From NCBI GenBank assembly GCA_023701125.1, contig JAMPXO010000035.1, positions 1 to 41,124 of the forward strand: a stretch of 41,124 nt of DNA, given 5' to 3'. Of this stretch, positions 20,543 through 32,078 are shown piece by piece. This DNA is from Vicinamibacteria bacterium (GTDB lineage: Bacteria > Acidobacteriota > Vicinamibacteria > Fen-336). A program made the position numbers and the translations under genes. Every line of letters begins with the position of its first letter. The stretch's first letter is position 1. The notes under the pieces are model-generated. The model had not been told where the DNA came from. It saw only the letters and a program-made list of their open reading frames with translations, and ran no database searches.

Positions 20543-21583
20543 ATGACACCCGTTCCTCCCCGGGTCGCCGTCGACGCCCTCGGGGGTGACCACGGAGTGA
20601 GCGTGGCCGTGCGCGGGGCCGTCGACGCCGCCCGCGCGTACGGCATACGTGTGCTCCTCGTGGGCCCTGAGGACGCCATCCGCCGCGAGTTGCAGGCGGT
20701 GGGCGCCGGCGGCCTGCCCGTCGAGGTCCGTCATGCCCCCGAAGAGGTGGGCATGGCGGAGAAGGTCACCCGCCCCACGCTCAAGAAGCGCTCGTCGATC
20801 CTGGTGGCGCTCGAGGCCGTGCGCGACAAGGAAGCGGACGCCTTCTTCTCCGCCGGCAACACCGCCGCCTGCTGGACGATCGCTCGCCTCGTGCTCGGCA
20901 CGCTGGAGGAGGTCGACCGCCCCGCGCTGGCCGCGGTGATGCCCTCGCGCTGCGGCCAGACCGTGATCCTCGACGTCGGTGCCAACGCCTCGTGCAAGGC
21001 GCGCAACCTCGAGGAGTTCGCCCTGATGGGCGACGTCTACGCCCGCGCCATGTTCGGCGTGGAGCGCCCGCGCGTGGGCGTGATGAGCGTGGGCGAGGAG
21101 GAGACCAAGGGCAACGGCCTGGTGCGCGAGGTCCACGAGGTGCTGAAGGGCTCGGCGCTCAACTTCCTCGGCAACGCCGAGGGGCGCGACGTGTTCAACG
21201 GGCGCTTCGACGTGATCGTGATGGACGGCTTCGTCGGCAACGTCATCCTGAAGGCCAGCGAGAGCCTGGCCGCGCAACTGATGGAGCTGGTCAAGGGCGA
21301 GCTGATGCGGAACCCGATCCGCAAGGCGGGCGCGCTGCTGGCGCGCGGCGCCTTCAGGGCCGTCAAGAAGCGGATCGACCCCGCGGAGTACGGTGGCGCG
21401 CCGCTGCTGGGCGTGGGCGGTGCGTGCGTGATCGGCCACGGCAGCTCCAGCGCCTACGCGATCCACCACGGCGTGCGGGTGGCGGCCCACTTCCACTCGA
21501 GCGGCGTCAACCAGCAGATCGAGCAGGCGCTGCGCGGGCTGGCCGCGCGCAAGGCGTCGGCCGCAACGGCGGAGACGGCATGA
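20543..21583 (+). CDS. plsX: Phosphate acyltransferase PlsX
   Basis: Makes acyl-phosphate from acyl-ACP for phospholipid synthesis. The 346 residues have the family hallmarks VAVDALGGDHG at the N-terminus, SAGNTAA, LDVGANASCKARNLEEFA, VGVMSVGEEETKGN and VIVMDGFVGNVILK. The ATG lies 29 nt after rpmF without a clear Shine-Dalgarno sequence. The stop overlaps fabD (ATGA). In E. coli fabH lies between plsX and fabD; here it is missing. Confidence 0.95.
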   Translation: MTPVPPRVAVDALGGDHGVSVAVRGAVDAARAYGIRVLLVGPEDAIRRELQAVGAGGLPVEVRHAPEEVGMAEKVTRPTLKKRSSILVALEAVRDKEADAFFSAGNTAACWTIARLVLGTLEEVDRPALAAVMPSRCGQTVILDVGANASCKARNLEEFALMGDVYARAMFGVERPRVGVMSVGEEETKGNGLVREVHEVLKGSALNFLGNAEGRDVFNGRFDVIVMDGFVGNVILKASESLAAQLMELVKGELMRNPIRKAGALLARGAFRAVKKRIDPAEYGGAPLLGVGGACVIGHGSSSAYAIHHGVRVAAHFHSSGVNQQIEQALRGLAARKASAATAETA

Positions 21584-22521
21584 GCGTCGCGTTCGTGTTC
21601 CCCGGCCAGGGCTCGCAGAAAGTGGGCATGGGCCGCGAGTTGTCCGAGGCCTTCGCGGAGAGCAAGGCGGTGTTCGCGGCCGCCGATGCGGCCCTCGGCG
21701 AGTCGATGTCGGGGCTGTGCTTCGACGGGCCCGAGGCCGACCTGCAGCTCACGGCCAACACCCAGCCGGCCATCCTGACCGCCAGCATCGCGGCCCTCCG
21801 CGCGCTCGAGGCGCGCGGCGTGGCGGCGCCCGCGTGGGTCGCGGGCCACTCGCTCGGCGAGTACTCGGCGCTGGTGGCCGCGGGGGCGCTGTCCTTCGCC
21901 GACGCCGTGCGCACCGTGCGCCGGCGGGGCCAGTACATGCAGGAGGCCGTGCCGGTCGGGGTCGGGGCGATGGCCGCGATCCTGATGCTCGACACCGCGG
22001 CGATCGAAGAGGCCTGTCGCGAGGCCGCGCAGGGCGAGGCGGTCTCCGCGGCCAACATCAACTGCCCGGGTCAGGTGGTGATCGCCGGCCACGCCGCGGC
22101 CGTCGATCGCGCCAGCGAGGCGTGCAAGGCCAGGGGCGCCAGGCGCGCGGTGCGCCTGCCCGTGTCCGCCCCCTTCCATTGCTCGCTGATGCAACCTGCC
22201 CAGGATCGGCTGGCGGCGGACCTCGCTGCGCTGGCCTTCGCCGACCCGCGGATGCCGTTGCTCAACAACGTCGACGCGGCGGCAGTCCGCTCGGCGGACG
22301 GCTGCCGCGACGGCCTGGTGCGCCAGGTCTCGGGCGCGGTGCGCTGGCAGCAGTCGCTCGAAAAGCTGGCCGCCGAAGGGGTCGACACGTTCGTGGAGAT
22401 CGGCCCGGGCACCGTGCTCTCGGGCCTCGTCAAGAAGACGCTGAAGTCGGCCCGGGTCCTGAACGTCGAGGACCCGAAGAGCCTGGAAGCCGCGGTCGCG
22501 GCGCTCGCGGGAGTCGCCTGA
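21580..22521 (+). CDS. fabD: Malonyl-CoA:ACP acyltransferase FabD
   Basis: Transfers malonyl from CoA to ACP to supply fatty acid elongation. The 313-residue protein starts FVFPGQGSQKVGMG and has the nucleophile elbow GHSLGEYSALVAAG with Ser91, plus the active-site region VSAPFHCSLMQPA carrying the conserved histidine. The start overlaps the plsX stop and the stop overlaps fabG by one base (TGATG), so plsX-fabD-fabG are tightly coupled. Confidence 0.96.
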   Translation: MSVAFVFPGQGSQKVGMGRELSEAFAESKAVFAAADAALGESMSGLCFDGPEADLQLTANTQPAILTASIAALRALEARGVAAPAWVAGHSLGEYSALVAAGALSFADAVRTVRRRGQYMQEAVPVGVGAMAAILMLDTAAIEEACREAAQGEAVSAANINCPGQVVIAGHAAAVDRASEACKARGARRAVRLPVSAPFHCSLMQPAQDRLAADLAALAFADPRMPLLNNVDAAAVRSADGCRDGLVRQVSGAVRWQQSLEKLAAEGVDTFVEIGPGTVLSGLVKKTLKSARVLNVEDPKSLEAAVAALAGVA

Positions 22522-23264
22522 TGGGAACCCTGGCAGACAAGGTCGTGCTGGTGACGGGCGCCTCGCGCGGAATCGGGCGGGCGATCGCCCGCGCCGTGGC
22601 CGCGGAAGGTGCGGTCGTGGTACTGGCAGCGCGCGACGAGGCGAAGCTGGCCGAGGTGCGGGCGGAGATCGAGGCGGCGGGCGGCAAGGCTGCGACGCTG
22701 GCGCTCGACGTGGCGAAGCGCGAGTCGGTGGAGGCGGCCTTCGCCGCGCTGCTGGCGGCCCACGGCCGCATCGACGGCCTGGTCAACAACGCCGGCGTGA
22801 CCCGCGACGGGCTGCTGCTGCGGATGAAGGACGACGACTGGGAGGCCCCGCTGCGGACCAACCTGACGGGCGCCTTCCTCTGCACCCAGGCCGCGATCAA
22901 GCCGATGCTCAAGCAGCGCGCGGGGCGGATCGTCAACATCGCCTCGGTCGTGGGCATGACCGGCAACGCCGGCCAGGCCAACTACGCCGCCAGCAAGGCG
23001 GGCCTGATCGGCTTCACCAAGAGCGTCGCCCGCGAGGTCGCTTCGCGCGGCATCACGTGCAACGCCGTGACCCCGGGTTACATCGACACGGAGATGACCG
23101 CGGCGATGACCGACAAGGCGCGGGAGGCGATGCTGGCGGCGATTCCGCTGGCGCGCCCGGGCCGGGGCGAAGACGTGGCCGGTGCCGTGGTGTTCCTGCT
23201 TTCGGAGGCGGCGTCGTACGTGACCGGGCAGGTGCTCGGCGTGGACGGCGGCTTCCACATGTAG
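22521..23264 (+). CDS. fabG: 3-oxoacyl-ACP reductase FabG
   Basis: NADPH-dependent short-chain dehydrogenase that reduces 3-oxoacyl-ACP in elongation. The 247 residues contain the Rossmann [12 protein letters not shown] motif, NNAG, and the catalytic triad Ser142, Tyr155 and Lys159 (YAASK). The C-terminal [12 protein letters not shown] is characteristic. The start shares a base with the fabD stop. Its place between fabD and acpP identifies it as the biosynthetic FabG rather than another SDR. Confidence 0.96.
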   Translation: MGTLADKVVLVTGASRGIGRAIARAVAAEGAVVVLAARDEAKLAEVRAEIEAAGGKAATLALDVAKRESVEAAFAALLAAHGRIDGLVNNAGVTRDGLLLRMKDDDWEAPLRTNLTGAFLCTQAAIKPMLKQRAGRIVNIASVVGMTGNAGQANYAASKAGLIGFTKSVAREVASRGITCNAVTPGYIDTEMTAAMTDKAREAMLAAIPLARPGRGEDVAGAVVFLLSEAASYVTGQVLGVDGGFHM

Positions 23265-23325
23265 AATGGCCCGCCCGGGGCGTCGAGCCGGGTGGATCCA
23301 TTTCGTCGCGACTAGAGGGAGGAGA

Positions 23326-23351
23326 GGGGAGCGTCCCGGTGGCGCTTCCCC
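23326..23351 (+). other. Hairpin directly upstream of the acpP ribosome binding site
   Basis: GGGGAGCG (23326-23333) pairs with CGCTTCCCC (23343-23351) with one bulged T and a 9-nt loop. It ends immediately before the GGAGG (23352-23356) that serves acpP. A purine-rich decoy, GGGAGGAGAGGGG, overlaps its 5' side. The placement suggests control of ACP translation or protection of a processed 5' end. Confidence 0.45.
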
Positions 23352-23361
23352 GGAGGACCGC

Positions 23362-23604
23362 ATGGAGCCTGTTGCCGATCGCGTGAAGAAGATCATCGTG
23401 GAGCAGCTGGGTGTCGAGGAAGACCTCGTCAACCCCGACGCCTCCTTCGTCGACGACCTCGGCGCCGACAGCCTCGACACCGTCGAGCTGGTGATGGCGC
23501 TGGAGGAGGAGTTCGGCGTCGAGATCCCGGACGAGGACGCCGAGAAGATCACCCGCGTCCGCGAGGCGGTCGACTACATCGAGAAGCACGCCGCGAAGAA
23601 GTAG
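23362..23604 (+). CDS. acpP: Acyl carrier protein
   Basis: Carrier of growing acyl chains and the donor substrate source for FabZ, LpxA and PlsX activity. The 80-residue acidic protein has the phosphopantetheine motif [13 protein letters not shown] with Ser37, and the typical [13 protein letters not shown] helix. ATG 23362 is chosen because GGAGG (23352-23356) precedes it at good spacing and family proteins start here; a frame open back to 23266 encodes unrelated Arg/Gly-rich sequence. The leader of at least 97 nt contains a hairpin. Confidence 0.97.
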   Translation: MEPVADRVKKIIVEQLGVEEDLVNPDASFVDDLGADSLDTVELVMALEEEFGVEIPDEDAEKITRVREAVDYIEKHAAKK

Positions 23605-23676
23605 CCGTCCACGCCGCACGCTTCCCCCGCGCTAGGCCCGTGGCGACCACTCCGACGGCCGGGCTCCCCGGGGGTG

Positions 23677-23749
23677 CGGGGGCGGAGGAGGGTTCGTGGT
23701 CCGACGGAGCCCCCGTGGAGACCGGCGCCGTGACCGTCACGGCGCCGGT
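23677..23749 (+). repeat. Two-hairpin module, copy A (acpP-fabF gap)
   Basis: Hairpin 1: 23677-23683 pairs with 23709-23715 (7 bp, CGGGGGC/GCCCCCG) around a 25-nt loop. A 5-nt linker (TGGAG) leads to hairpin 2: a 14-nt perfect inverted repeat with one central base, 23721-23734 and 23736-23749, core CCGGCGCCG. The module ends 7 nt before the fabF Shine-Dalgarno sequence (AAGGAG 23757-23762). A related module with the same layout is at 33627-33697. There is no T-run, so it is not a normal intrinsic terminator. It fills most of the 165-nt gap. Confidence 0.75.
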
Positions 23750-23769
23750 GCTCAGCAAGGAGCGAGTGA

Positions 23770-25014
<1,245 letters not shown>

Positions 25015-25045
25015 TCATTCATTCCTCGCCTGAATTGAGGGACCG

Positions 25046-25825
25046 ATGAAGATCATCGTCTGCGTGAAGCAGGTCCCCGACACCGAGACCCGGATCCGGA
25101 TCAACCCGGAGGGGAACGGCATCGTGGAGCAGGACGTGAACTGGGTCGTCTCGCCGTACGACGAACATGCGATCGAAGAGGCGCTGCGGATCAAGGAGCA
25201 GAAGGGGGGCGAGGTCGTGCTCGTCTCGCTCGGCCCCGACCGCGCGCAGACGGCGCTCCGCAACGGGCTGGCGATGGGCGCCGACTCGGCCGTGCACCTG
25301 AAGGACGCGGCGTTCGACGCGGCCGACACGATGGGCGTGGCGAAGGCGCTGGCGGCCGCGATCAAGGGCATCGGCGGCTACGACCTCGTGCTCACGGGCC
25401 AGCAGGGCGTGGGCGGCGACAACAGCCAGGTCCCGGGCCTGCTCGCCGGCCTGCTCGACCTGCCGCAGGTGACGATGGCGATCAAGCTCGAGACCGGCGA
25501 CGGCAAGGCCACGGTCACCCGCGAGATCGAAGGCGCGACCGAGGTCTGGGAGACCTCGCTGCCGGCGGTGATCTCCGCCCAGAAGGGCCTCAACGAGCCG
25601 CGCTACGCCAGCCTCAAGGGCATCATGGCGGCCAAGAAGAAGACGATCGAGGCGAAGGACGCCGCGGCTCTCGGCATTGCCGCCGCGGACCTCGCCCCGC
25701 TGACCCAGGTCGCCAGCCTCGAGCTGCCGCCGGCGCGTCCCGCCGTGCGCATGATCGACGGCGATCCCGAGACCCAGGCCCGCGAGCTGCTGCGGCTGCT
25801 CCACGAAGAAGCGAAGGTGATCTGA
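25046..25825 (+). CDS. etfB: Electron transfer flavoprotein, beta subunit
   Basis: With EtfA it forms the soluble FAD/AMP-containing ETF that takes electrons from acyl-CoA and related dehydrogenases. The 259-residue protein starts MKIIVCVKQVPDTETRIRIN, the typical EtfB N-terminus, and contains VSPYDEHAIEEALRIKE and the signature region GVGGDNSQVPGLLAGLL. The ATG follows GAGGGA. The stop overlaps etfA (TGATG), fitting equal production of the two subunits. Confidence 0.96.
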   Translation: MKIIVCVKQVPDTETRIRINPEGNGIVEQDVNWVVSPYDEHAIEEALRIKEQKGGEVVLVSLGPDRAQTALRNGLAMGADSAVHLKDAAFDAADTMGVAKALAAAIKGIGGYDLVLTGQQGVGGDNSQVPGLLAGLLDLPQVTMAIKLETGDGKATVTREIEGATEVWETSLPAVISAQKGLNEPRYASLKGIMAAKKKTIEAKDAAALGIAAADLAPLTQVASLELPPARPAVRMIDGDPETQARELLRLLHEEAKVI

Positions 25826-26808
25826 TGAAGTCCATCGTCACGTTTGCCGAACAGCGCGACGGCAAGCTCCGGCGCCCCTCGCTCGAGGCCGTCTCCGAGG
25901 CCCGTCGTGTCGCCGAGGCGATGGGCGGCGCCCAGGTCGAGGCCGTCGTGATCGGCCCCGGCAGCGGTGCGCTCGCCGCCGAGCTCGGCCACTACGGCGC
26001 CGACGTCGTCCACGTGTTCGACGCCGCGGACCTCGACAAGTACGCCACCGAGGTCTGGTCCCGGGCGCTCGCGCAGGTGATCGGCGAGGTCAAGCCGGCC
26101 GCCGTCCTGGTCCCGTTCACGGCAACGGGGAAGGACCTGGCCCCGCGCGTCGCCGCGGCCACGGGCGCCGGCCTCGTCTCCGACTGCTCCGCGCTCGCGG
26201 TCAAGGACGGCAAGCTCGAGGCCCGTCGCGCGGTCTACTCCGGCAAGGCATTCGCGACCGTGCGCTGGAGCGGCGAGCCGCAGATGGCCACGCTGCGCGC
26301 CAACGTGTTCTCGCTTGCCAAGCCGGACACGTCGCGCGCGGCCAAGGTCGTGCCCCGCACCGTCGAGGCCTCCGCCCGCGCGAAGGTCACCGCGGTCAAC
26401 GTCACCGCCACCGGCAAGATCGAGTTGACCGAAGCCCAGACCGTGGTCTCCGGCGGCCGCGGCATGAAGGGGCCCGAGCACTTCCACCTGGTCGAGGAGC
26501 TGGCGGCGGCGTTCGGCGCCGCGGTCGGCGCCTCGCGCGCGATCGTCGACGCCGGCTGGGTCGACCATCACGTCCAGGTCGGCCAGACGGGCAAGACCGT
26601 GTCGCCGACGCTGTACATCGCCTGCGGCATCAGCGGCGCGATCCAGCACCTGGCCGGCATGTCGTCCTCGCGCATCATCGTCGCCATCAACAAGGACGGC
26701 GACGCGCCGATCTTCAAGGTGGCCGACTACGGCATCCTCGGCGACGCGTTCGAGGTGATGCCGAAGCTGACCGAGGCCGCGAAGGCGTACTTCGCCGCCA
26801 AGGGCTAG
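25825..26808 (+). CDS. etfA: Electron transfer flavoprotein, alpha subunit
   Basis: FAD-binding partner of EtfB. The 327 residues have the N-terminal ETF fold and a C-terminal FAD domain with the signature [17 protein letters not shown] (about 263-279) and [19 protein letters not shown]. The start shares a base with the etfB stop; the quinone oxidoreductase gene follows after 3 nt. The three genes form a complete path from flavin dehydrogenases to the quinone pool. Confidence 0.96.
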   Translation: MKSIVTFAEQRDGKLRRPSLEAVSEARRVAEAMGGAQVEAVVIGPGSGALAAELGHYGADVVHVFDAADLDKYATEVWSRALAQVIGEVKPAAVLVPFTATGKDLAPRVAAATGAGLVSDCSALAVKDGKLEARRAVYSGKAFATVRWSGEPQMATLRANVFSLAKPDTSRAAKVVPRTVEASARAKVTAVNVTATGKIELTEAQTVVSGGRGMKGPEHFHLVEELAAAFGAAVGASRAIVDAGWVDHHVQVGQTGKTVSPTLYIACGISGAIQHLAGMSSSRIIVAINKDGDAPIFKVADYGILGDAFEVMPKLTEAAKAYFAAKG

Positions 26809-26811
26809 GCG

Positions 26812-28494
26812 ATGGCCGAGCGCGACGTTCTCGAGACGGACGTCCTGGTCGTCGGCGGCGGGCCCGCGGGGCTCGCCGCCGCGATCCGCTTCAAGGACCT
26901 GCTCGACGCCCACAACGCCAAGGCCGAGAAGAAGCTCGAGGCCTCGGTGATGGTGGTCGAGAAGGCCGCCGAGTTCGGCGCCCACAACCTCTCGGGCGCC
27001 GTGCTCGACCCGGTCTCGTTGCAGGAGCTCTGCCCCGACTTCGACGCCCAGGGGGCGCCGGTGTCGACCCGCGTCACCGGCGACCGCGTGTACTTCCTGA
27101 CGGAAGGCCGGCAGTTCCGGCTGCCGATCGTCCCGCCCTCGCTGCAGAACCACGGCAACCGCATCATCAGCCTCAACCAGCTCGTGAAGTGGCTGGCGGG
27201 GCAGGCCGAGAAGCGGGGCATCGACCTGCTGGCCGGGTTCCCCGCGGCCGAGGTGCTGTACGAGGGCGACCGCGTCGTCGGCGTGCGCACGGGCGACAAG
27301 GGCATCGACAAGCACGGCAAGAAGAAGGGCAACTTCGAGGCGGGCGTCGACCTGCGCGCGAAGGTCACGATCCTGGCGGAAGGCGCTCGCGGCAGCCTGA
27401 CCAAGACGCTGGTGCCGCGGCTCGGCCTCGACAAGGGCAAGCACCCGCAGGTCTACACCCTCGGCATCAAGGAACTGTGGGAAGTGCCCGCCGGCACGCT
27501 GCCGCGCGGCGAGGTCATCCACACGGTCGGCTTCCCGCTGGAGGAGGACACCTTCGGTGGTGGCTTCATCTACGGTTTCACCGACACCCTGATCTCGATC
27601 GGCCTGGTGGTCGGGCTCGACTACCGCGATCCGCTGACCGATCCCCACGGGCTCTTCCAGCGCATGAAGCAGCACCCGCTGGTGAAGAAGCTGCTCGAGA
27701 AGGGCTCGATGGTGCGCTACGGCGCGCGCACCCTCGGCGAGGGCGGCTGGTACTCGATCCCGCAGCCGTACGCCGACGGCGTGATGCTGATCGGCGAGGC
27801 GGCGGGTTACCTGAACCCCGCGCGGCTGAAGGGCGTGCACCTGGCGCTCAAGACCGGCATGCAGGCGGCCGAGACCGCGCTGGATGCGCTGGTCGCCGAC
27901 GACACCTCGGCCGTGAAGCTGAAAGCGTTCGACGACCGGGTGCAGGGCTCGTACGTCAAGGAAGAGCTGTGGAAGAGCCGCAACTTCCACGCCGCGTTCA
28001 AGAACGGCCTGTGGTTCGCGCTGCCGCAGCTCGGCTTGCAGGAGATCACCGGCGGGCACGGCATCGAAGACCCGCTGGAGCCGGGCAAGGGCTACGCCGA
28101 GATGCAGACGTTCGGCAAGTACTGGGGCGGGAGCCTGAGCAAGGACTCGTTCCAGCGGCCGAAGCCGGACGGCAAGCTGACCTTCGACCGGCTGACGGAC
28201 GTCTACAACTCCGGTACCAAGCACGAGGAGGACCAGCCCGCCCACCTGCACGTGGCCGATCCGAACATCTGCGAGACGCGTTGCAAGGAGGAGTTCGGCA
28301 ACCCCTGCGAGCGCTTCTGCCCGGCGGCGGTGTACGAGATGGTGCCGAAGACGGAAGACCCGAAGCAGGAGCGGCTGCAGATCAACTTCTCGAACTGCGT
28401 CCACTGCAAGACCTGCGACGTGATGGATCCGTACCAGATCATCACCTGGGTGACGCCGGAGGGCGGCGGCGGGCCGCGCTACGACGACCTCTGA
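26812..28494 (+). CDS. Electron transfer flavoprotein-ubiquinone oxidoreductase
   Basis: Monotopic inner-membrane flavoprotein that passes electrons from reduced ETF to quinone. The 560 residues begin with an FAD-binding fold (VLVVGGGPAGLAAAIRF, about 10-26), have the family central region GEAAGYLNPARLKGVHLA, and end with a ferredoxin-like domain. The cysteines are C487, C491, C499, C503 and C529, C532, C535 (CVHCKTC); the family 4Fe-4S cluster uses one upstream Cys plus this CxxCxxC. The C-terminal PEGGGGPRYDDL is typical of the mitochondrial-type enzyme rather than the shorter FixC. It is coupled to etfBA and suggests aerobic or respiratory oxidation of acyl-CoAs. Confidence 0.95.
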   Translation: MAERDVLETDVLVVGGGPAGLAAAIRFKDLLDAHNAKAEKKLEASVMVVEKAAEFGAHNLSGAVLDPVSLQELCPDFDAQGAPVSTRVTGDRVYFLTEGRQFRLPIVPPSLQNHGNRIISLNQLVKWLAGQAEKRGIDLLAGFPAAEVLYEGDRVVGVRTGDKGIDKHGKKKGNFEAGVDLRAKVTILAEGARGSLTKTLVPRLGLDKGKHPQVYTLGIKELWEVPAGTLPRGEVIHTVGFPLEEDTFGGGFIYGFTDTLISIGLVVGLDYRDPLTDPHGLFQRMKQHPLVKKLLEKGSMVRYGARTLGEGGWYSIPQPYADGVMLIGEAAGYLNPARLKGVHLALKTGMQAAETALDALVADDTSAVKLKAFDDRVQGSYVKEELWKSRNFHAAFKNGLWFALPQLGLQEITGGHGIEDPLEPGKGYAEMQTFGKYWGGSLSKDSFQRPKPDGKLTFDRLTDVYNSGTKHEEDQPAHLHVADPNICETRCKEEFGNPCERFCPAAVYEMVPKTEDPKQERLQINFSNCVHCKTCDVMDPYQIITWVTPEGGGGPRYDDL

Positions 28495-28498
28495 TCCG

Positions 28499-29551
<1,053 letters not shown>

Positions 29552-29591
29552 CATTCACGGTTCGAACGGCAACGAGGACGAAGCACGAGCG

Positions 29592-32078
29592 ATGAGCGAC
29601 TACGATTTCGAGGCGATCGAGACGCGCTGGCAGAAGCGCTGGCATGACGAGGGCACGTTCGAGGTGCGCGAGGACGCCTCGCGCCCGAAGTTCTACTGCC
29701 TCGAGATGCTGCCGTACCCGTCAGGCGACATCCACGTCGGCCACGTGCGGAACTACTGCATCACCGACGTCGTCTCGCGCGTCAAGCGGATGCAGGGCTT
29801 CAACGTGCTGCACCCGATCGGCTGGGACGCGCTGGGGCTGCCCGCGGAGAACGCGGCGATCAAGCGCGGCACCCATCCCGAGACGTGGACCCGGTCGAAC
29901 ATCGCGAGCATGAAGCAGCAGCTCCAGCGGATGGGCTTCAGCTACCCGTGGAGCCGCGAGATCGCGACCTGCGACGCGGACTACTACCACTGGAACCAGT
30001 GGACGTTCCTGCGCATGCTCGAGCGCGGCATCGCCTATCGCCAGAAGGCGCCGGTCAACTGGTGCCCGTCGTGCCAGACCGTGCTCGCCAACGAACAGGC
30101 CGAGGGCGGCATCTGCTGGCGTTGCAAGAGTGCGATCCAGGAACGCGAGATGGACCAGTGGTTCCTGCGCATCACGAACTACCAGGACGAGCTGCTCGAC
30201 GACATGAACGGCCTGACGGAATGGCCCGAGCGCGTGCTCGTCCAGCAGAAGAACTGGATCGGCCGCTCGCCAGGCGCCCACGTCGACTTCGCGGTCGCAG
30301 GCGAGAAGGAGCCGATCCGCGTCTTCACGACCCGCGTCGACACCATCTGCGGCGCGACGTTCCTGCTGCTGGCCCCGGAGCACCCGCGGGTCGAGGCGCT
30401 GATGGCGAGCGTCGCCGGTGACGAGGCCAGGGCGGCGGTCGCGCGGCTGCACAGGCAGGACCGGCGCGCGCGACTGGCGGGCCAGGTCGAGAAGGAGGGC
30501 GTCTTCACCGGCCGCCACGCGGTGAACCCCTTCAACGGCGAGCGGATTCCGATCTGGGTCGGCAACTTCGTGCTGATGGGCTACGGGACGGGCGCGATCA
30601 TGTCGGTGCCCGCCCACGACCAGCGCGACTTCGAGTTCGCCCGCAAGTACGACCTGAACGTGCGGGTCGTGATCCAGCCCGACGGCCCGGCGCTGTCCGG
30701 CGACACGCTGACGGAGTGCTACTCCGGCCCCGGCAAGCTCGTCAACAGCGGCGAGTGGAACGGCCTCGACTGGGAGGCCGCCAAGGACAAGATGGCGGCG
30801 CACGCCGAGGCGAAGGGCTTCGGCAAGGCGACCGTCACCTACCGCCTCAAGGACTGGCTGATCAGCCGCCAGCGCTACTGGGGCACGCCGATCCCGGTCG
30901 TGTACTGCGACAAGTGCGGAGTGAAGGGCGTTCCGGATTCCGAACTGCCCATCAAGCTGCCGCCCGACGCGCCGTTCACGGGCGAAGGCGGCAACCCGCT
31001 GGAGAAGGTCGAGTCCTTCGTCAAGGCGAAGTGCCCGTCGTGCGGCGGCCCGGCGCGGCGCGAGACGGACACGATGGACACGTTCGTCGACTCGTCCTGG
31101 TACTTCTATCGCTACTGCTCGCCGAAGTACGCGGGCGGCCCGTTCGACCCGAAGGCCGTCGCTCACTGGTTCCCGATCGACCTCTATGTCGGCGGCATCG
31201 AGCACGCGATCCTGCACCTGATCTACTCCCGGTTCTGGACCAAGGTGTTGCGCGACCTCGGGCTGGTGAAGGACGCCGAGCCGGTGACCCGGCTGTTCCC
31301 GCAGGGCATGGTCCACTGGAAGGGCGAGGTGATGTCCAAGTCGAAGGGCAACACGATCGCCCCCGACGACGTGAACGCCCGCTACGGCGCGGACACGCTG
31401 CGCCTCTACGTGCTGTTCGCCGCCCCGCCGGAGATGTCGCTGGAGTGGAGCGAAGAGGGCATCGAGGGGCCACACCGCTTCCTGCTGCGCCTCGTGCGGC
31501 TGGTCGGCCGCCACGCCGACGTGCTGCGGCCGCTGGCCGGGCAGCCGATGCCCGCCGAGTTGTCCGCGGCGGCGCGCGACCTGCGCCGGCGGACCCACCA
31601 GGCCATCGCCAAGATCAGCGAGGACGTGTCGGAGCGGCTCCAGCTCAACACCGCGGTCGCGGCGCTGATGAAGCTGTCGAACGAGATCCACGCGGCGGAG
31701 CCCGCGCTGCAGGACGACCCGGCCGGTCGTTTCGCACTGCGCGAGGCGGTGGTGACCCTCGTGCAACTGCTGAACCCGTTCGCCCCCCACGTGACCGAGG
31801 AGTTGTGGGAGAAGTTGCAGCCTGCCGGAACGGGGCCGCTGGTCGACACCCGGTGGCCGGTCGCCGACGCGGCCGTCGCCCGCGAGGAGACGGTCGAGCT
31901 GGCCGTGCAGGTCAACGGCAAGGTCCGCGCCCGCATCAGCGTGGCTGCCGGCACGGCGGAGGAGGCGATCCGCGCAGCGGCGCTGGCCGAGCCGAAGGTC
32001 GTGGAGCAGATCGCGGGCAAGGAGATCGTGAAGGTGGTCGTGGTGCCCGGTCGGCTGGTCAGCGTGGTGGTGAAGTGA
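29592..32078 (+). CDS. leuS: Leucyl-tRNA synthetase
   Basis: Charges tRNA-Leu. The start is ATG 29592; the long open frame upstream is the HDAC gene in another phase. The 828-residue class I enzyme has the HIGH-type motif HVGH (residues 48-51), the first zinc-type region with CPSC and CWRC pairs, the CP1 editing domain in the middle, a second CPSC region, the MSKSK motif (581-585), an anticodon-binding domain, and the small C-terminal domain (VQVNGKVRARISV). All parts are intact. No strong Shine-Dalgarno sequence is seen. leuS-lptE-holA is the conserved E. coli order. Confidence 0.97.
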   Translation: MSDYDFEAIETRWQKRWHDEGTFEVREDASRPKFYCLEMLPYPSGDIHVGHVRNYCITDVVSRVKRMQGFNVLHPIGWDALGLPAENAAIKRGTHPETWTRSNIASMKQQLQRMGFSYPWSREIATCDADYYHWNQWTFLRMLERGIAYRQKAPVNWCPSCQTVLANEQAEGGICWRCKSAIQEREMDQWFLRITNYQDELLDDMNGLTEWPERVLVQQKNWIGRSPGAHVDFAVAGEKEPIRVFTTRVDTICGATFLLLAPEHPRVEALMASVAGDEARAAVARLHRQDRRARLAGQVEKEGVFTGRHAVNPFNGERIPIWVGNFVLMGYGTGAIMSVPAHDQRDFEFARKYDLNVRVVIQPDGPALSGDTLTECYSGPGKLVNSGEWNGLDWEAAKDKMAAHAEAKGFGKATVTYRLKDWLISRQRYWGTPIPVVYCDKCGVKGVPDSELPIKLPPDAPFTGEGGNPLEKVESFVKAKCPSCGGPARRETDTMDTFVDSSWYFYRYCSPKYAGGPFDPKAVAHWFPIDLYVGGIEHAILHLIYSRFWTKVLRDLGLVKDAEPVTRLFPQGMVHWKGEVMSKSKGNTIAPDDVNARYGADTLRLYVLFAAPPEMSLEWSEEGIEGPHRFLLRLVRLVGRHADVLRPLAGQPMPAELSAAARDLRRRTHQAIAKISEDVSERLQLNTAVAALMKLSNEIHAAEPALQDDPAGRFALREAVVTLVQLLNPFAPHVTEELWEKLQPAGTGPLVDTRWPVADAAVAREETVELAVQVNGKVRARISVAAGTAEEAIRAAALAEPKVVEQIAGKEIVKVVVVPGRLVSVVVK

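Noticed and set aside
23262-23267. TAGAAT at the fabG stop as a promoter for acpP
   Set aside because: The TAG is the stop codon and no -35 element is found at 16-18 nt upstream; chance match is likely.
23266-23361. Earlier ATG for acpP at 23266
   Set aside because: It would add 32 Arg/Gly-rich residues unknown in ACPs, while ATG 23362 has a good ribosome binding site.
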